Source: Methylocystaceae bacterium
GTDB lineage: Bacteria > Pseudomonadota > Alphaproteobacteria > Rhodospirillales > Terasakiellaceae
Assembly: GCA_013373205.1 (NCBI GenBank)
Contig: JABXIG010000005.1
Span: 62,001 to 126,000, forward strand
Length of the DNA stretch: 64,000 bases
Direction of reading: 5' to 3'
The notes beneath the pieces were generated by a model. It worked only from the letters and a program-made list of their open reading frames with translations, did not search any database and was not told where the DNA came from. Position numbers and translations under genes: made by a program. This document shows, piece by piece, positions 40,816 to 49,484 of the stretch (positions are counted from its first letter, which is position 1; every line of letters starts with the position of its first letter).

Positions 40816-41865
40816 GTGTCAAAAATTCACCCTACCATACTCACCTTAATTGCAGGTTTGTCGGGGGGAATTTTTTTCAATTATCTTTCCATGCCGTTAC
40901 CTTGGGTTCTTGGCTCTATTTTTGGCGTCATCTGCTTAACCCGAACCAATCTTCCTTCTGCAAAATTTCCACGTAAATACCTTAACGTCGCGCGCGTCAT
41001 TATCGGTTTGGCCATCGGTAGTCAGTTTTCACCAGACATGCTTGATGATCTCGGCGCATACGCAACTAGCCTCAGTTTTATACCGATTTATATTCTCACT
41101 GTGACAGGTGCGGGCTGGATCTATTTTCACTATCTGATGAAACTTGATCCACGGACATCATTTTTATGCTCAACACCTGGCGGGATTGCCGAACTGGTTC
41201 TGGTAGGGGAAGATATAAAAGCCAACGTCCCACAGCTGGCCCTGATCCAAGGCATTCGAATTCTGATTGTGGTTTACACCTTGCCCTTTTTGGCAGGGCA
41301 TATGAAAGACATGGACGTTGGGGCAACAAAGCAATTTATGCCATCCATCGTAGAAAGTACGCCACTCGCCATTATTCTTCTCGCCCTGATCGGCATGATT
41401 GGCTGGTGGTCATTTTCAAAGCTTAGATTGCCCGGCAGCCCAATCATTGGCCCTATGATTTTTTCTGCCGCCTTATCTATCAGCGGCTTGCTCCCCCAAG
41501 AACCACCAGACGAATTATTTAAAGTCGCTCAGCTTTTACTCGGCACCTCAATCGGATGCTTTTTCATCGGCTATTCCTTAAGCCAAATGTTCATAACCGC
41601 CTTAAAAAGCGTCGGATTTTTAATTGTCCTTTTTTCTTTAACAGGGGCATGCGCCTGGGCGGTTAACCAAATCACGGGGTTTAGCTTCCTGTCCGTCTTG
41701 TTGGCTTATGCGCCCGGTGGACAAGCCGAAACAAGTATCATTGCCATCGTTTTGGGGGAAAACACAGGCTATGTCGCCCTTCATCACCTAATCAGGCTTT
41801 TTATCATCGTCGGGTTAATCCCCATCTTTGCACGTTGGGTATGGCAAAAAACACAACAGGTCTAA
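40816..41865 (+). CDS. AbrB-family integral membrane protein (often mislabelled ammonia monooxygenase)
   Basis: 349 residues and about ten hydrophobic helices in two duplicated halves (STPGGIAELVLVGED in the first, YAPGGQAETSIIAIVLGEN in the second), as in AbrB-type transporters or regulators. The start is GTG with AGGA upstream. Location suggests transport of an aromatic acid or product, but this is inference. Confidence 0.87.
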   Translation: MSKIHPTILTLIAGLSGGIFFNYLSMPLPWVLGSIFGVICLTRTNLPSAKFPRKYLNVARVIIGLAIGSQFSPDMLDDLGAYATSLSFIPIYILTVTGAGWIYFHYLMKLDPRTSFLCSTPGGIAELVLVGEDIKANVPQLALIQGIRILIVVYTLPFLAGHMKDMDVGATKQFMPSIVESTPLAIILLALIGMIGWWSFSKLRLPGSPIIGPMIFSAALSISGLLPQEPPDELFKVAQLLLGTSIGCFFIGYSLSQMFITALKSVGFLIVLFSLTGACAWAVNQITGFSFLSVLLAYAPGGQAETSIIAIVLGENTGYVALHHLIRLFIIVGLIPIFARWVWQKTQQV

Positions 41866-41887
41866 CCTCAATGGGCTACACATAAAA

Positions 41888-41921
41888 AAAGAGGCTTCAA
41901 GTTTCCCTGAAGCCTCTTTCT
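41888..41921. terminator. Bidirectional intrinsic terminator
   Basis: A perfect 12-bp stem, AAAGAGGCTTCA/TGAAGCCTCTTT, with an 8-base loop and A/T flanks lies between the convergent abrB-like gene and mobA. Confidence 0.88.
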
Positions 41922-41932
41922 ACTTTTACTGC

Positions 41933-43852
41933 TTATTGTTCCAACAAAAAACCATCAAAGAACCCTGAGAGTTCATCATATGCATCCAAGGGAAGGATAT
42001 GGGCAATATACTGATCGGGACGGACGACGATCATGCAGCCTTGTTCGCGATCAATGCCGCGCATATCAAAGATATCACCGACACCTTTATGATCGACACA
42101 GAATGCCTTTTCATGATCCTGCGTCCCCAATTTTCCGGTTTTCGGGGTCAAAAGATAAGGCATGTCACCATAGTTTAACTGATCAAATGTCTGTTGGAAA
42201 ACCGCACGAAAATCAATGATGCCATCAATATTTTCGCCATCACGTGTATATTTGATAACAGGTGATTTGGCATCTTTTTCCAACCAATCTGCCAGCTTGT
42301 GAATGGCCGAACCGGCATCAGAACTGTCATTTTTACCGCCAAAGGCGTAAATGCGCCAACGGCCGTCCGCCTCAGCAACATGCCCCAATTGCATTTGTTT
42401 CGCATCAGCCACACGCACAACTGGTGCAGAATGGAAACGACGCCCGACTTCTTGGCCCGTTGCCAGGTGTTGATAGCGATCCGGTCCAATCAGATCAGAC
42501 GGATCATATTTAACAGCCAGCCCGCCTGTGAATTCGAGGTTTTCCTTAAATTGGCGAACAAAGCGCGGCTCATCCCCGTTATCCAATTCAGACTCACCGA
42601 TTGGGGCAGACATAATACGCGCCCATTCCCGGTCCGTATCCACCAGACGCTTGGCTTCCAACCAACGTTCTGAAGAATAGCTGTGTAACAGGCTCTTATC
42701 TGAACGTCCTGTGAGCACATGTGCCAATTTCCAACCAAGGTTGAACGTATCCTGCATGGACACATTCATCCCCTGTCCCGCTTTCGGGCTGTGGGTGTGG
42801 CAAGCATCACCAGCAGTGAAAACGCGCGGTGTGCGTGTGGCAGCCTCACCTTCTGGCACATCATCAAAACGGTCTGTCATGCGGTGACCAATTTCATAAA
42901 TCGACCACCACACAACCTCTTTCACATCAATTGAATAAGGCTGCATAATGCGATTTGCTGCGGCAATCGAATCCTCAACGCTCAGCTTGCGATTAGCTAC
43001 ACGTTCCCCTTCATTCAGCTTATCCAATTCCACATACATACGGAACAGGCGCCCACCTTCGCGCGGCAGGATCAGAACGTTGCCTTCATGGGAGGATGAG
43101 ATCAAACATTTCTGACGCACGTCCGGGAAATCCGTGTTCGCCAGAATATCCATAACACCCCACGCCTGATTTGCCGCATCACCGCGCAATTCACCGCCAA
43201 TGCACTTGCGCACATTTGAACGTGCCCCATCACAACCAACAACATAATTGGCACGAACTGTTTTGGTTTCCCCCCAGTTTACGCCAGTATCCTTCAAGGT
43301 CACCGTAACGGGATAGTCTTCGGTAGAAGTATCAATTTCAAGGTTTTCCAGGGAAAAATTATAATCGACTTCCATACGTGTCGGCGAGTTTCTCATAACT
43401 TCGATAAACAACTCATGGATACGTGCCTGATTAATCAGGATATGTGGCATTTCTGAAGAATCATCAGCAACATCCTGAACGCGCCCCGCACGTTTAATGT
43501 GAGCTGGGTTCTCAGGGTCCGGCATCCAGAAATTTGTTTGATTAACCCAATAACTTTCACGCTTGATGGTATCTGCAAAGCCAAACGCCTGAAACATTTC
43601 CATCGTACGGGTATTAATACCGTCGGCCTTACCTTTTTCAATATTACAGGGACTGGCTTCTACAATCATGGTTGAAATTTCAGAAAACTGTGACAGTTGC
43701 GCAGCCAGACACAAGCCCGCAGGACCCGTCCCAACAATCAACACATCCACTTTTTCAGGCAGGGGGGCATGGGCACTGTAATCACGGCGTTTTTCTGCCG
43801 CATTTTTCTTATCAGGGTTCCCACCACGAAATCCATCAACATAGTATTGCAT
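41933..43852 (-). CDS. mobA: 3-hydroxybenzoate 4-monooxygenase-like FAD hydroxylase
   Basis: 639 residues, the length of MobA of Comamonas testosteroni. The FAD motif is VLIVGTGPAGLCLAAQL. The second FAD motif FTAGDACHTHSPKAGQGMN follows the DG-type VVGCDGARSNVR, and a C-terminal thioredoxin-like domain typical of phenol hydroxylases closes the protein. It would convert 3-hydroxybenzoate to protocatechuate, the entry substrate for LigAB. GGAG precedes the ATG. A marR gene is divergent, as reported for mobA/mobR. Phenol-type hydroxylation of another ring remains possible. Confidence 0.9.
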   Translation of the reverse strand: MQYYVDGFRGGNPDKKNAAEKRRDYSAHAPLPEKVDVLIVGTGPAGLCLAAQLSQFSEISTMIVEASPCNIEKGKADGINTRTMEMFQAFGFADTIKRESYWVNQTNFWMPDPENPAHIKRAGRVQDVADDSSEMPHILINQARIHELFIEVMRNSPTRMEVDYNFSLENLEIDTSTEDYPVTVTLKDTGVNWGETKTVRANYVVGCDGARSNVRKCIGGELRGDAANQAWGVMDILANTDFPDVRQKCLISSSHEGNVLILPREGGRLFRMYVELDKLNEGERVANRKLSVEDSIAAANRIMQPYSIDVKEVVWWSIYEIGHRMTDRFDDVPEGEAATRTPRVFTAGDACHTHSPKAGQGMNVSMQDTFNLGWKLAHVLTGRSDKSLLHSYSSERWLEAKRLVDTDREWARIMSAPIGESELDNGDEPRFVRQFKENLEFTGGLAVKYDPSDLIGPDRYQHLATGQEVGRRFHSAPVVRVADAKQMQLGHVAEADGRWRIYAFGGKNDSSDAGSAIHKLADWLEKDAKSPVIKYTRDGENIDGIIDFRAVFQQTFDQLNYGDMPYLLTPKTGKLGTQDHEKAFCVDHKGVGDIFDMRGIDREQGCMIVVRPDQYIAHILPLDAYDELSGFFDGFLLEQ

Positions 43853-43899
43853 TTGTTTATCTCCATTCGTAAAGCCAAATTCCTATTTCAGGAATATAT

Positions 43900-43961
43900 T
43901 ATGTATACTTATTGTAATTATACTTATCATTTCGCGTCAATAAAAAAATATGTATACTTAT
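43900..43961. promoter_or_regulatory. Candidate MarR operators between mobA and marR
   Basis: TATGTATACTTAT occurs twice (43900-43912 and 43949-43961) and a third related TATACTTAT lies at 43919-43927. The core GTATAC is palindromic. The cluster sits in the divergent promoter region, as expected for operators of the adjacent MarR protein. Confidence 0.55.
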
Positions 43962-44021
43962 CAATTCCTTTGATGCATTGTAAGTTTCGTGGTGTTTCAA
44001 AAGAAAATAGGGAGTTACAAG

Positions 44022-44444
44022 ATGTCACTTACAGAGATGCCCGGTCATCTAATCAGACGACTTCATCAAATTTCAACACACATCTTCCAACAGAAAATGC
44101 AAGAATCCGGACATGAAATCACCCCTGTCCAATATGCAACTCTGGAAGCGCTACAAAAAAATCCGGGCATCGAACAGGCTCAGATTGCCTCAATTATCGG
44201 CTATGACCGCGCCACCATTGGCGGCGTCATCGATCGTCTTGAACAGAAGGGCTTCATTATCAGGAATGTAAGCAAAAAAGACCGCAGAGCCCGAGAAGTC
44301 TCTTTAAGCCGAGAAGGTAAAGACATTTACGCAGAAACAGCACCAATTGTGAAAGCGTTGCAAAATGATATCTTTGGCTCATTAAATGAGGGGGAACAGA
44401 AGAAATTAACCGCACTTTTGCAAAAAGCCATTCTTGGAAAATAA
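44022..44444 (+). CDS. MarR-family transcriptional regulator (MobR-like)
   Basis: About 140 residues with the winged-helix core IEQAQIASIIGYDRATIGGV, wing DRRAREVSLSREG and flanking dimerisation helices. ATG 44022 has GGGAG eight bases upstream; the longer GTG frame from 43989 lacks one. Divergent from mobA, it likely represses mobA and is released by 3-hydroxybenzoate, as known for MobR. This is inference here. Confidence 0.92.
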   Translation: MSLTEMPGHLIRRLHQISTHIFQQKMQESGHEITPVQYATLEALQKNPGIEQAQIASIIGYDRATIGGVIDRLEQKGFIIRNVSKKDRRAREVSLSREGKDIYAETAPIVKALQNDIFGSLNEGEQKKLTALLQKAILGK

Positions 44445-44462
44445 AGCCGCCAAGCGGCTTTA
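44443..44462 (+). terminator. Short hairpin after marR
   Basis: A perfect 8-bp stem, AAAGCCGC/GCGGCTTT, with a 3-base loop lies immediately after the marR stop. The T-run is short. Confidence 0.55.
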
Positions 44463-44502
44463 AAGAAAAAGCGAACGCGCTGAAAACCAGCGGTTCGCTT
44501 TA
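44463..44502 (-). terminator. Intrinsic terminator of tRNA-Ser
   Basis: On the minus strand AAAGCGAAC-CGCTG pairs with CAGCG-C-GTTCGCTTT, followed by TTTTTC. It lies just downstream of the tRNA gene. Confidence 0.7.
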
Positions 44503-44509
44503 TAAATTC

Positions 44510-44600
44510 TGGCGGACAGCGAGGGATTCGAACCCTCGATGAGCGATTAACCCATACTCCCTTAGCAGGGGAGCGCCTTCAGCCACTCGGCCAGCTATCC
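44510..44600 (-). tRNA. tRNA-Ser (anticodon GCU)
   Basis: A 91-base gene including an encoded CCA. The acceptor arm GGATAGC pairs with GCTGTCC (one T-G). The D-arm region GGCCGAGTGGCTGAAGGC is serine-like. The anticodon loop CTGCTAA gives GCT, at 44564-44566 on the plus strand. A long variable arm and the T-loop GGTTCGAATCC complete it. Confidence 0.97.
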
Positions 44601-44619
44601 ACAGCGTTTGTAGACAGGG

Positions 44620-44648
44620 TTTCTACAAATAGAAGACGGCCCTGTCAA
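44620..44648 (-). promoter_or_regulatory. Sigma70-type promoter of tRNA-Ser
   Basis: On the minus strand a perfect -35 TTGACA (44643-44648) is followed after 17 bases by TAGAAA (44620-44625). This places the transcription start a few bases before the mature tRNA 5' end at 44600. Confidence 0.65.
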
Positions 44649-44673
44649 CGCTTCAAACGCATTTTAATGAATT

Positions 44674-45360
44674 TTATTTTTTCTCTACATTAAAGAGCAA
44701 TTTCAGCTCTTCTTTTGAGTATGCTTTCTTGCGGGTATGTTCATCTAGAACTGCCAAACCGCGACGCACGGCAGGGCGTTCTTTAATGGCAAGAAACCAG
44801 CGTTTCAGGTTGGGGTAATCGTCCAGTTCCTGACCCTGATTCTTGTAAGATCGGATCCACGGCATACAGGCGATATCAGCAATAGAATAATCCCCCGCCA
44901 GATAATCAGCTTCACCTAAACGTTTTTCCATCACCCCATAAAGGCGCGTGGCTTCCTTTGTGTAGCGTTCAATCCCGTACTCCACTGTTTCAGGGGCATA
45001 GATGCGAAAATGATGGGTCTGTCCCAACATCGGGCCTATACTACCCATCTGGAACATCAACCATTGCAGGGCCTCATAACGTTTAGCTGGATCGCTTGGC
45101 AGCAGGTCACTGCCCGTTTTTTCCGCCAAATAAATCAAGATCGCACCACTTTCAAACAAGCTCATGGGTTTTCCATCCGGGCCGTCATGGTCGATGATGG
45201 CTGGAATTTTATTATTCGGGCTGATATTCAAAAACTCAGGCGTAAATTGATCACCTTTGGCGATATCGATGCCGTGCACTCGATAATCCAGCCCGACTTC
45301 TTCCAACATCACATGTACTTTATGCCCATTGGGCGTTGGCCAGGAATATAAATCAATCAT
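44674..45360 (-). CDS. Glutathione S-transferase family protein (YfcG/YghU-like)
   Basis: 228 residues. The N-terminal thioredoxin fold has LYSWPTPNGHKVHVMLEE and the cis-Pro site NKIPAIIDHD, followed by the glutathione contact LFESGAILIYLAEKTG. The C-terminal helical domain carries DYSIADIACMPWI. It is similar in layout to bacterial Nu-class disulfide-bond GSTs. No operon partner is visible. Confidence 0.92.
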   Translation of the reverse strand: MIDLYSWPTPNGHKVHVMLEEVGLDYRVHGIDIAKGDQFTPEFLNISPNNKIPAIIDHDGPDGKPMSLFESGAILIYLAEKTGSDLLPSDPAKRYEALQWLMFQMGSIGPMLGQTHHFRIYAPETVEYGIERYTKEATRLYGVMEKRLGEADYLAGDYSIADIACMPWIRSYKNQGQELDDYPNLKRWFLAIKERPAVRRGLAVLDEHTRKKAYSKEELKLLFNVEKK

Positions 45361-45416
45361 AGGGGGGGCTTTCGTTACTGAAATTTAAGCAATATCCGTT
45401 AATCTAAACTAAAAGA

Positions 45417-45438
45417 AGGTCATGAATATGATTGACCT
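45417..45438. promoter_or_regulatory. Inverted repeat upstream of small ORF
   Basis: AGGTCA (45417-45422) and TGACCT (45433-45438) form a perfect inverted repeat with a 10-bp spacer, in the divergent space between the GST gene and the small ORF at 45500. It could be an operator. No other support. Confidence 0.35.
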
Positions 45439-45499
45439 CACAGTTTTAATGTTATTATGACTAAGCATAATAAATTATTAAAGAAAAAGGAACAGGGTG

Positions 45500-45715
45500 A
45501 TGAGCGACGTTCTCCCCCAGCAAAAATTACTCCTCGAACTGCTGATTATGTCTGGCGACATCGCTGTGGCCGATGATATCTCTGGCACGATTTTAGAACG
45601 CACAGTCGAAGAATGTGAAAAAAAAGGCTGGGTCCAACGTAGCCAATTCGGCGCAGGCTTCCATAAGACAACCATTACGCCTCTGGGCCGCACCAAGAGT
45701 GGGTTGAAGCGGTAA
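45500..45715 (+). CDS. Small hypothetical protein (possible winged-helix fold)
   Basis: 71 residues with AAGGA and CAGGG shortly upstream of the ATG. The helical N-terminus (LLLELLIMSGDIAVADDISG), followed by a Lys/Trp turn and KTTITPLGRTKSG, is reminiscent of a small winged helix in which TPLGR precedes the end, but I do not recognise a family. It stands alone before a repeat-rich spacer. Confidence 0.6.
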   Translation: MSDVLPQQKLLLELLIMSGDIAVADDISGTILERTVEECEKKGWVQRSQFGAGFHKTTITPLGRTKSGLKR

Positions 45716-45732
45716 GTTATTCCCCCCTCTTA

Positions 45733-45827
45733 TCATCCCGGATTTATTCCGGGACAAACCGTTGCAACATAAATTATTTCAAATCCAGTGTGCACATACC
45801 GATGATCCCGGAATAAATCCGGGATGA
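45733..45827. repeat. 95-bp palindromic interspersed element, copy A
   Basis: It starts TCATCCCGG and ends CCGGGATGA, with a hairpin at each end (CCCGGATTTATTCCGGG, CCCGGAATAAATCCGGG). Copy B at 62231-62325 has the same length and aligns without gaps at 68 of 95 positions by hand count. The type is an intergenic REP/MITE-like unit. Confidence 0.8.
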
Positions 45828-45977
45828 CATGTAGTTGTATTTTCGATTTAAATCAATGAGATAAAGAGGATGCTTCACGCCGCACTCGTTGCAGCTTAAT
45901 GGGTAAACGCCATTTACTTGATTTAACCCATGATGACGCAACACATCGCCATAAGAGATGCTGGGTATTTTATTCAT

Positions 45978-46037
45978 CGTCATTCCCCCGAAGGCGGGAA
46001 ACTAGAGTTCTGGTTCCCCGCTTTCGCGGGGATGACG
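45978..46037. repeat. 60-bp palindromic element with CGTCATTCCC ends
   Basis: Terminal CGTCATTCCCC and GGGGATGACG are inverted, and a second hairpin CCCCGCTTTCGCGGGG sits at the right end. The sequence type is a widespread proteobacterial intergenic repeat. The 45716-46113 spacer holds only this, copy A and a terminator. Confidence 0.75.
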
Positions 46038-46051
46038 GAAAAATAGAAAAG

Positions 46052-46087
46052 AAAAAAGGCGCTCCCTTCACAGGAAAGCGCCTTCTT
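46052..46087 (-). terminator. Intrinsic terminator of gatCAB
   Basis: On the minus strand a stem AAGGCGCTTTCC/GGGAAGCGCCTT-like arm (8 bp perfect core AAGGCGCT) is followed by a T-run of six. It lies just after the gatB stop. Confidence 0.8.
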
Positions 46088-46113
46088 CATCATGTGATGC
46101 TCTTAAAAACACC

Positions 46114-47571
46114 CTACCCCATGATTTTATCGCGGAGCAGCTTGTTCACCATACCCGGGTTGGCTTTACCCTGGGTGGCTTTCATGACTTGGCCGACGAA
46201 CCAGCCGAGCATTTTGCCTTTACCACCTCGAATTTCTTCAACCTTGTCTTGGTTAGCCGCGATGATTTCGTCGATGGCGGCTTCGATGGCACCGGTGTCG
46301 GTGATTTGCTTCAGGCCTTTTTCTTCCACGATCTTTTCAGGGTCATCGCCTGTTTCGATCATGATTTCAAAGACGTCTTTGGCAATCCGGCCAGAAATAG
46401 TGTCGTTGGAAATCAATTCCACCAATTTACCGAGGTTTTCAGCAGAAACCGGGCTTTCATCAATGCCTTTACCGAGCTTATTGAGCGCGCCAAACAAGTT
46501 GGTGATCACCCAGTTAGCCGCGAGCTTGCCGTCACGACCTTTCGCAACTTCTTCATAGAAATCTGCCTTGTCTTTTTCAGCAACCAGAACGGAAGCATCA
46601 TAGGGAGACAGACCAAGTTCGTTGATGAAACGGTCTTTCTTTTCGTCCGGCAGTTCCGGCAAGGTCTTTTTGATATTTTCAACAAAGCCTTCTGGCAGGA
46701 TCAGCGGCAGCAAATCCGGGTCCGGGAAATAACGGTAATCATGGGCATGTTCTTTGGACCGCATGGAGCGTGTTTCACCCTTGGTCGGGTCAAACAAGCG
46801 GGTTTCCTGAACGATCTCGCCCCCATCTTCGTAGACTTCAACCTGACGTGCAGCTTCGGCTTCAATCGCTTGCATGACGAAGCGAACGGAGTTTACGTTT
46901 TTGGTTTCTGTACGGGTGCGCAGTTCTGTTTCACCGACTTTGCGTACAGAAACGTTCACGTCACAGCGCATGGAGCCTTCGTCCATATTGCCGTCGCAAG
47001 TTTCTAAGTAACGCACGATGGAACGTAATTTACGCACATAAGCCCCGGCTTCTTCAGGGGAGCTCATATCCGGTTTGGACACGATTTCCATCAAGCACAC
47101 GCCTGCACGGTTCAAGTCGATGTAAGACTTGCTGGGGTGCTGGTCATGTTGGGATTTACCCGCATCGATTTCCATATGCAGACGTTCAATGCCGACTTCT
47201 TTGGTTTCGCCACCTTCAAGGTCAAGAACCATGGTGCCTTCGCCCACAATCGGTTTATCAAATTGCGAGATTTGATAGCCCAACGGCAGGTCAGCGTAGA
47301 AATAGTTCTTGCGCGAAAATTCAGAATATTCGTTGATCTGTGCTTTCAGACCCAACCCTGTACGAACAGCCTGTTCGATACATTTTTCGTTGATCACAGG
47401 CAGCATGCCGGGCATACCCGCATCCAGAAAGGCAACGTTATGGTTTGGTTCGGCGCCAAATTTGGTGGAGGCACCAGAGAACAGCTTGGCGTTAGAGATC
47501 ACTTGGCAGTGGACTTCCAGCCCGATCACCAATTCCCAATCGCCTGTTTCACCTTTGATAATGTAAGCCAT
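46114..47571 (-). CDS. gatB: Aspartyl/glutamyl-tRNA(Asn/Gln) amidotransferase subunit B
   Basis: 485 residues. It binds misacylated tRNA and activates the side-chain carboxyl for amidation. The family signature is [15 protein letters not shown] at the N-terminus, with [18 protein letters not shown] and the [15 protein letters not shown] motif. The C-terminal YqeY-like helical domain ends in [11 protein letters not shown]. It is last of gatC-gatA-gatB, six bases after gatA. Confidence 0.97.
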   Translation of the reverse strand: MAYIIKGETGDWELVIGLEVHCQVISNAKLFSGASTKFGAEPNHNVAFLDAGMPGMLPVINEKCIEQAVRTGLGLKAQINEYSEFSRKNYFYADLPLGYQISQFDKPIVGEGTMVLDLEGGETKEVGIERLHMEIDAGKSQHDQHPSKSYIDLNRAGVCLMEIVSKPDMSSPEEAGAYVRKLRSIVRYLETCDGNMDEGSMRCDVNVSVRKVGETELRTRTETKNVNSVRFVMQAIEAEAARQVEVYEDGGEIVQETRLFDPTKGETRSMRSKEHAHDYRYFPDPDLLPLILPEGFVENIKKTLPELPDEKKDRFINELGLSPYDASVLVAEKDKADFYEEVAKGRDGKLAANWVITNLFGALNKLGKGIDESPVSAENLGKLVELISNDTISGRIAKDVFEIMIETGDDPEKIVEEKGLKQITDTGAIEAAIDEIIAANQDKVEEIRGGKGKMLGWFVGQVMKATQGKANPGMVNKLLRDKIMG

Positions 47572-47577
47572 GGTGAT

Positions 47578-49056
47578 TTATGCTCCCAACATCTTCGGCT
47601 TGGCCGTGAAAGCGGCAGCCGTTTCAAGGACACCTGCGGTGCGCAGGAGTGTTTCTTCGTCAAACGGACGACCAATCAATTGCAGACCCAGCGGCAAGCC
47701 ACCTTCAGACAGGCCCGTCGGGACAGACATGCCCGGCAGACCCGCCAGCGATGTCGGTACGGTAAAGACGTCATTGAGGTACATTTTCACCGGATCATCT
47801 TCATTTTCACCGATGCCAAAGGCCGCAGACGGACACGTCGGTGTCAGGATCACGTCACAGGTTTCGTACGCTTTCTTAAAGTCTTGCGAGATCAGTGTGC
47901 GGATTTTCTGTGCCTTGGCATAATAAGCATCGTAGTAACCCGCTGACAGAACGTAAGTCCCGATCATGATCCGGCGTTGGACTTCGTCCCCAAAGCCTTG
48001 GCCGCGTGTCTTACAATAAAGATCATCCAAGCTTTCCAGCTCACCTTCTGCGCGGTGGCCATAACGCACACCGTCATAACGTGCGAGGTTGGAAGAGGCT
48101 TCGGCAGGGGCAACGATATAATAAGTCGCCAGCGCATATTTTGTATGAGGCAGAGAAACTTCAACGATTTCCGCACCCGCATCTTTCAACATATCTTCGC
48201 CTTTTTTCCAAAGGTCGATGATTTCTTGCGGCATGCCGTCGACTTTATATTCTTTCGGGATACCGATCTTCAGGCCTTTGATATCGCCTGTCAGCGCGGC
48301 TTCAAAGTCCGGCAAATCCATCGGGGCAGATGTTGAATCATGTACATCATAGCCTGCCATGGATTGCAACATGATGGCACTATCACGCACGGTCTTGGTC
48401 ATGGGGCCAGCTTGGTCTAGGGACGACGCAAAGGCCACGATGCCCCAGCGTGAACAACGCCCATAAGTCGGCTTTAAGCCCACAATCCCGGTGAAAGATG
48501 CCGGTTGACGGATGGAGCCACCCGTATCGGTCCCGGTTGCGGCCAAACAAAGGCCACCAGCGACAGCTGCAGCGGAGCCACCAGACGAACCACCGGGGAC
48601 GAGGTCTTTACCTGCATCCGCGCTCCAAGGGTTTTTCACATTGCCAAAAGCGGATGTGATGTTAGCAGACCCCATGGCGAATTCATCAAGGTTGGTTTTA
48701 CCCACCATAACCGCGCCAGCTTTTTTCAAATTGCCAGACACAGTGGATTCATAAGGTGGGATAAAGTTGTCCAAGATTTTGGAGGCAGCGGTCGTGCGCA
48801 CACCTTCGGTACAAAACAAATCTTTCATCCCGATGGGCAGACCTTCCATCGCGCCCGCATCACCGGATTTAATCTTGGCATCAGAGCTAGCGGCCTGTTC
48901 CAAAGCCAGTTCTGGCATTTCGGTGATAAAAGCGTTCAAATCTTTGTTGGCTTCCATGGCATCGATATGCGCTTTGGTCAGCTCAACCGCGCTGAAGTCA
49001 CCGGACTTTAGACCGTCGCGTGCTTCAGCCAGCGTTAAATGTGTTAATTTCGTCAT
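47578..49056 (-). CDS. gatA: Aspartyl/glutamyl-tRNA(Asn/Gln) amidotransferase subunit A
   Basis: About 492 residues of the amidase family. It releases ammonia from glutamine for GatB. The Ser-cisSer-Lys catalytic triad is visible in [13 protein letters not shown] (Lys) and [15 protein letters not shown] (serines). The start [16 protein letters not shown] at 49056 is two bases after the gatC stop. A longer frame to 49164 only overlaps gatC. Confidence 0.97.
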   Translation of the reverse strand: MTKLTHLTLAEARDGLKSGDFSAVELTKAHIDAMEANKDLNAFITEMPELALEQAASSDAKIKSGDAGAMEGLPIGMKDLFCTEGVRTTAASKILDNFIPPYESTVSGNLKKAGAVMVGKTNLDEFAMGSANITSAFGNVKNPWSADAGKDLVPGGSSGGSAAAVAGGLCLAATGTDTGGSIRQPASFTGIVGLKPTYGRCSRWGIVAFASSLDQAGPMTKTVRDSAIMLQSMAGYDVHDSTSAPMDLPDFEAALTGDIKGLKIGIPKEYKVDGMPQEIIDLWKKGEDMLKDAGAEIVEVSLPHTKYALATYYIVAPAEASSNLARYDGVRYGHRAEGELESLDDLYCKTRGQGFGDEVQRRIMIGTYVLSAGYYDAYYAKAQKIRTLISQDFKKAYETCDVILTPTCPSAAFGIGENEDDPVKMYLNDVFTVPTSLAGLPGMSVPTGLSEGGLPLGLQLIGRPFDEETLLRTAGVLETAAAFTAKPKMLGA

Positions 49057-49058
49057 GA

Positions 49059-49349
49059 TTATTCCACCACTTTGGGTACGAGGTAGCAATGATCGTCTTG
49101 ATCGGGTGCGTTTTGAAGAACCAAATCCGGCTGGTCGCCGCTGGTGACTTCGTCCTTGCGCCAATGTAGCGACATTTCAGCAACGGAAGACATGGCTTCC
49201 ACCCCATCGGTATCAACTTCTGAAAGTTGTTCTACCCATTCAAGAATTTTGCTCAGATCCTGTGCGATCGGCTCAAGCTTTTCTTCCGGCACTTCTAGGC
49301 GTGACAGAAAAGCAATATTCTTGACGGTATCTTTGTCTAATGCAGACAT
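49059..49349 (-). CDS. gatC: Aspartyl/glutamyl-tRNA(Asn/Gln) amidotransferase subunit C
   Basis: 96 residues, the usual size. It wraps around GatA and GatB. Family features are [19 protein letters not shown] near the start and a C-terminal [19 protein letters not shown] region. The start at 49349 (MSALDKDTV) fits the family, with GAGGG upstream; the longer frame to 49511 would run over the divergent gene. Confidence 0.95.
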   Translation of the reverse strand: MSALDKDTVKNIAFLSRLEVPEEKLEPIAQDLSKILEWVEQLSEVDTDGVEAMSSVAEMSLHWRKDEVTSGDQPDLVLQNAPDQDDHCYLVPKVVE

Positions 49350-49484
49350 GACGATTACGTCCCTCTTCACCCCAAAGACGGGGCTTACAAATAATGTGAA
49401 AAATAGCGGTGCGGAAAGTAGCACTGGCAGATTAGCAAAACAAGAGGTAGTGTACAAAAACTTTCGAATAAGACAGGCCCAACC

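Noticed and set aside
45774-45983. 69-residue minus-strand reading frame (MTMNKIPSISYGDVLRHHG...)
   Set aside because: It starts inside one repeat element and ends inside another, and has no recognisable domain. More likely repeat-derived than a gene, although its middle part (SCNECG) is not repetitive.
45899-46558. 219-residue plus-strand frame
   Set aside because: It runs through a repeat element and then antisense to gatB, with composition typical of an antisense shadow.
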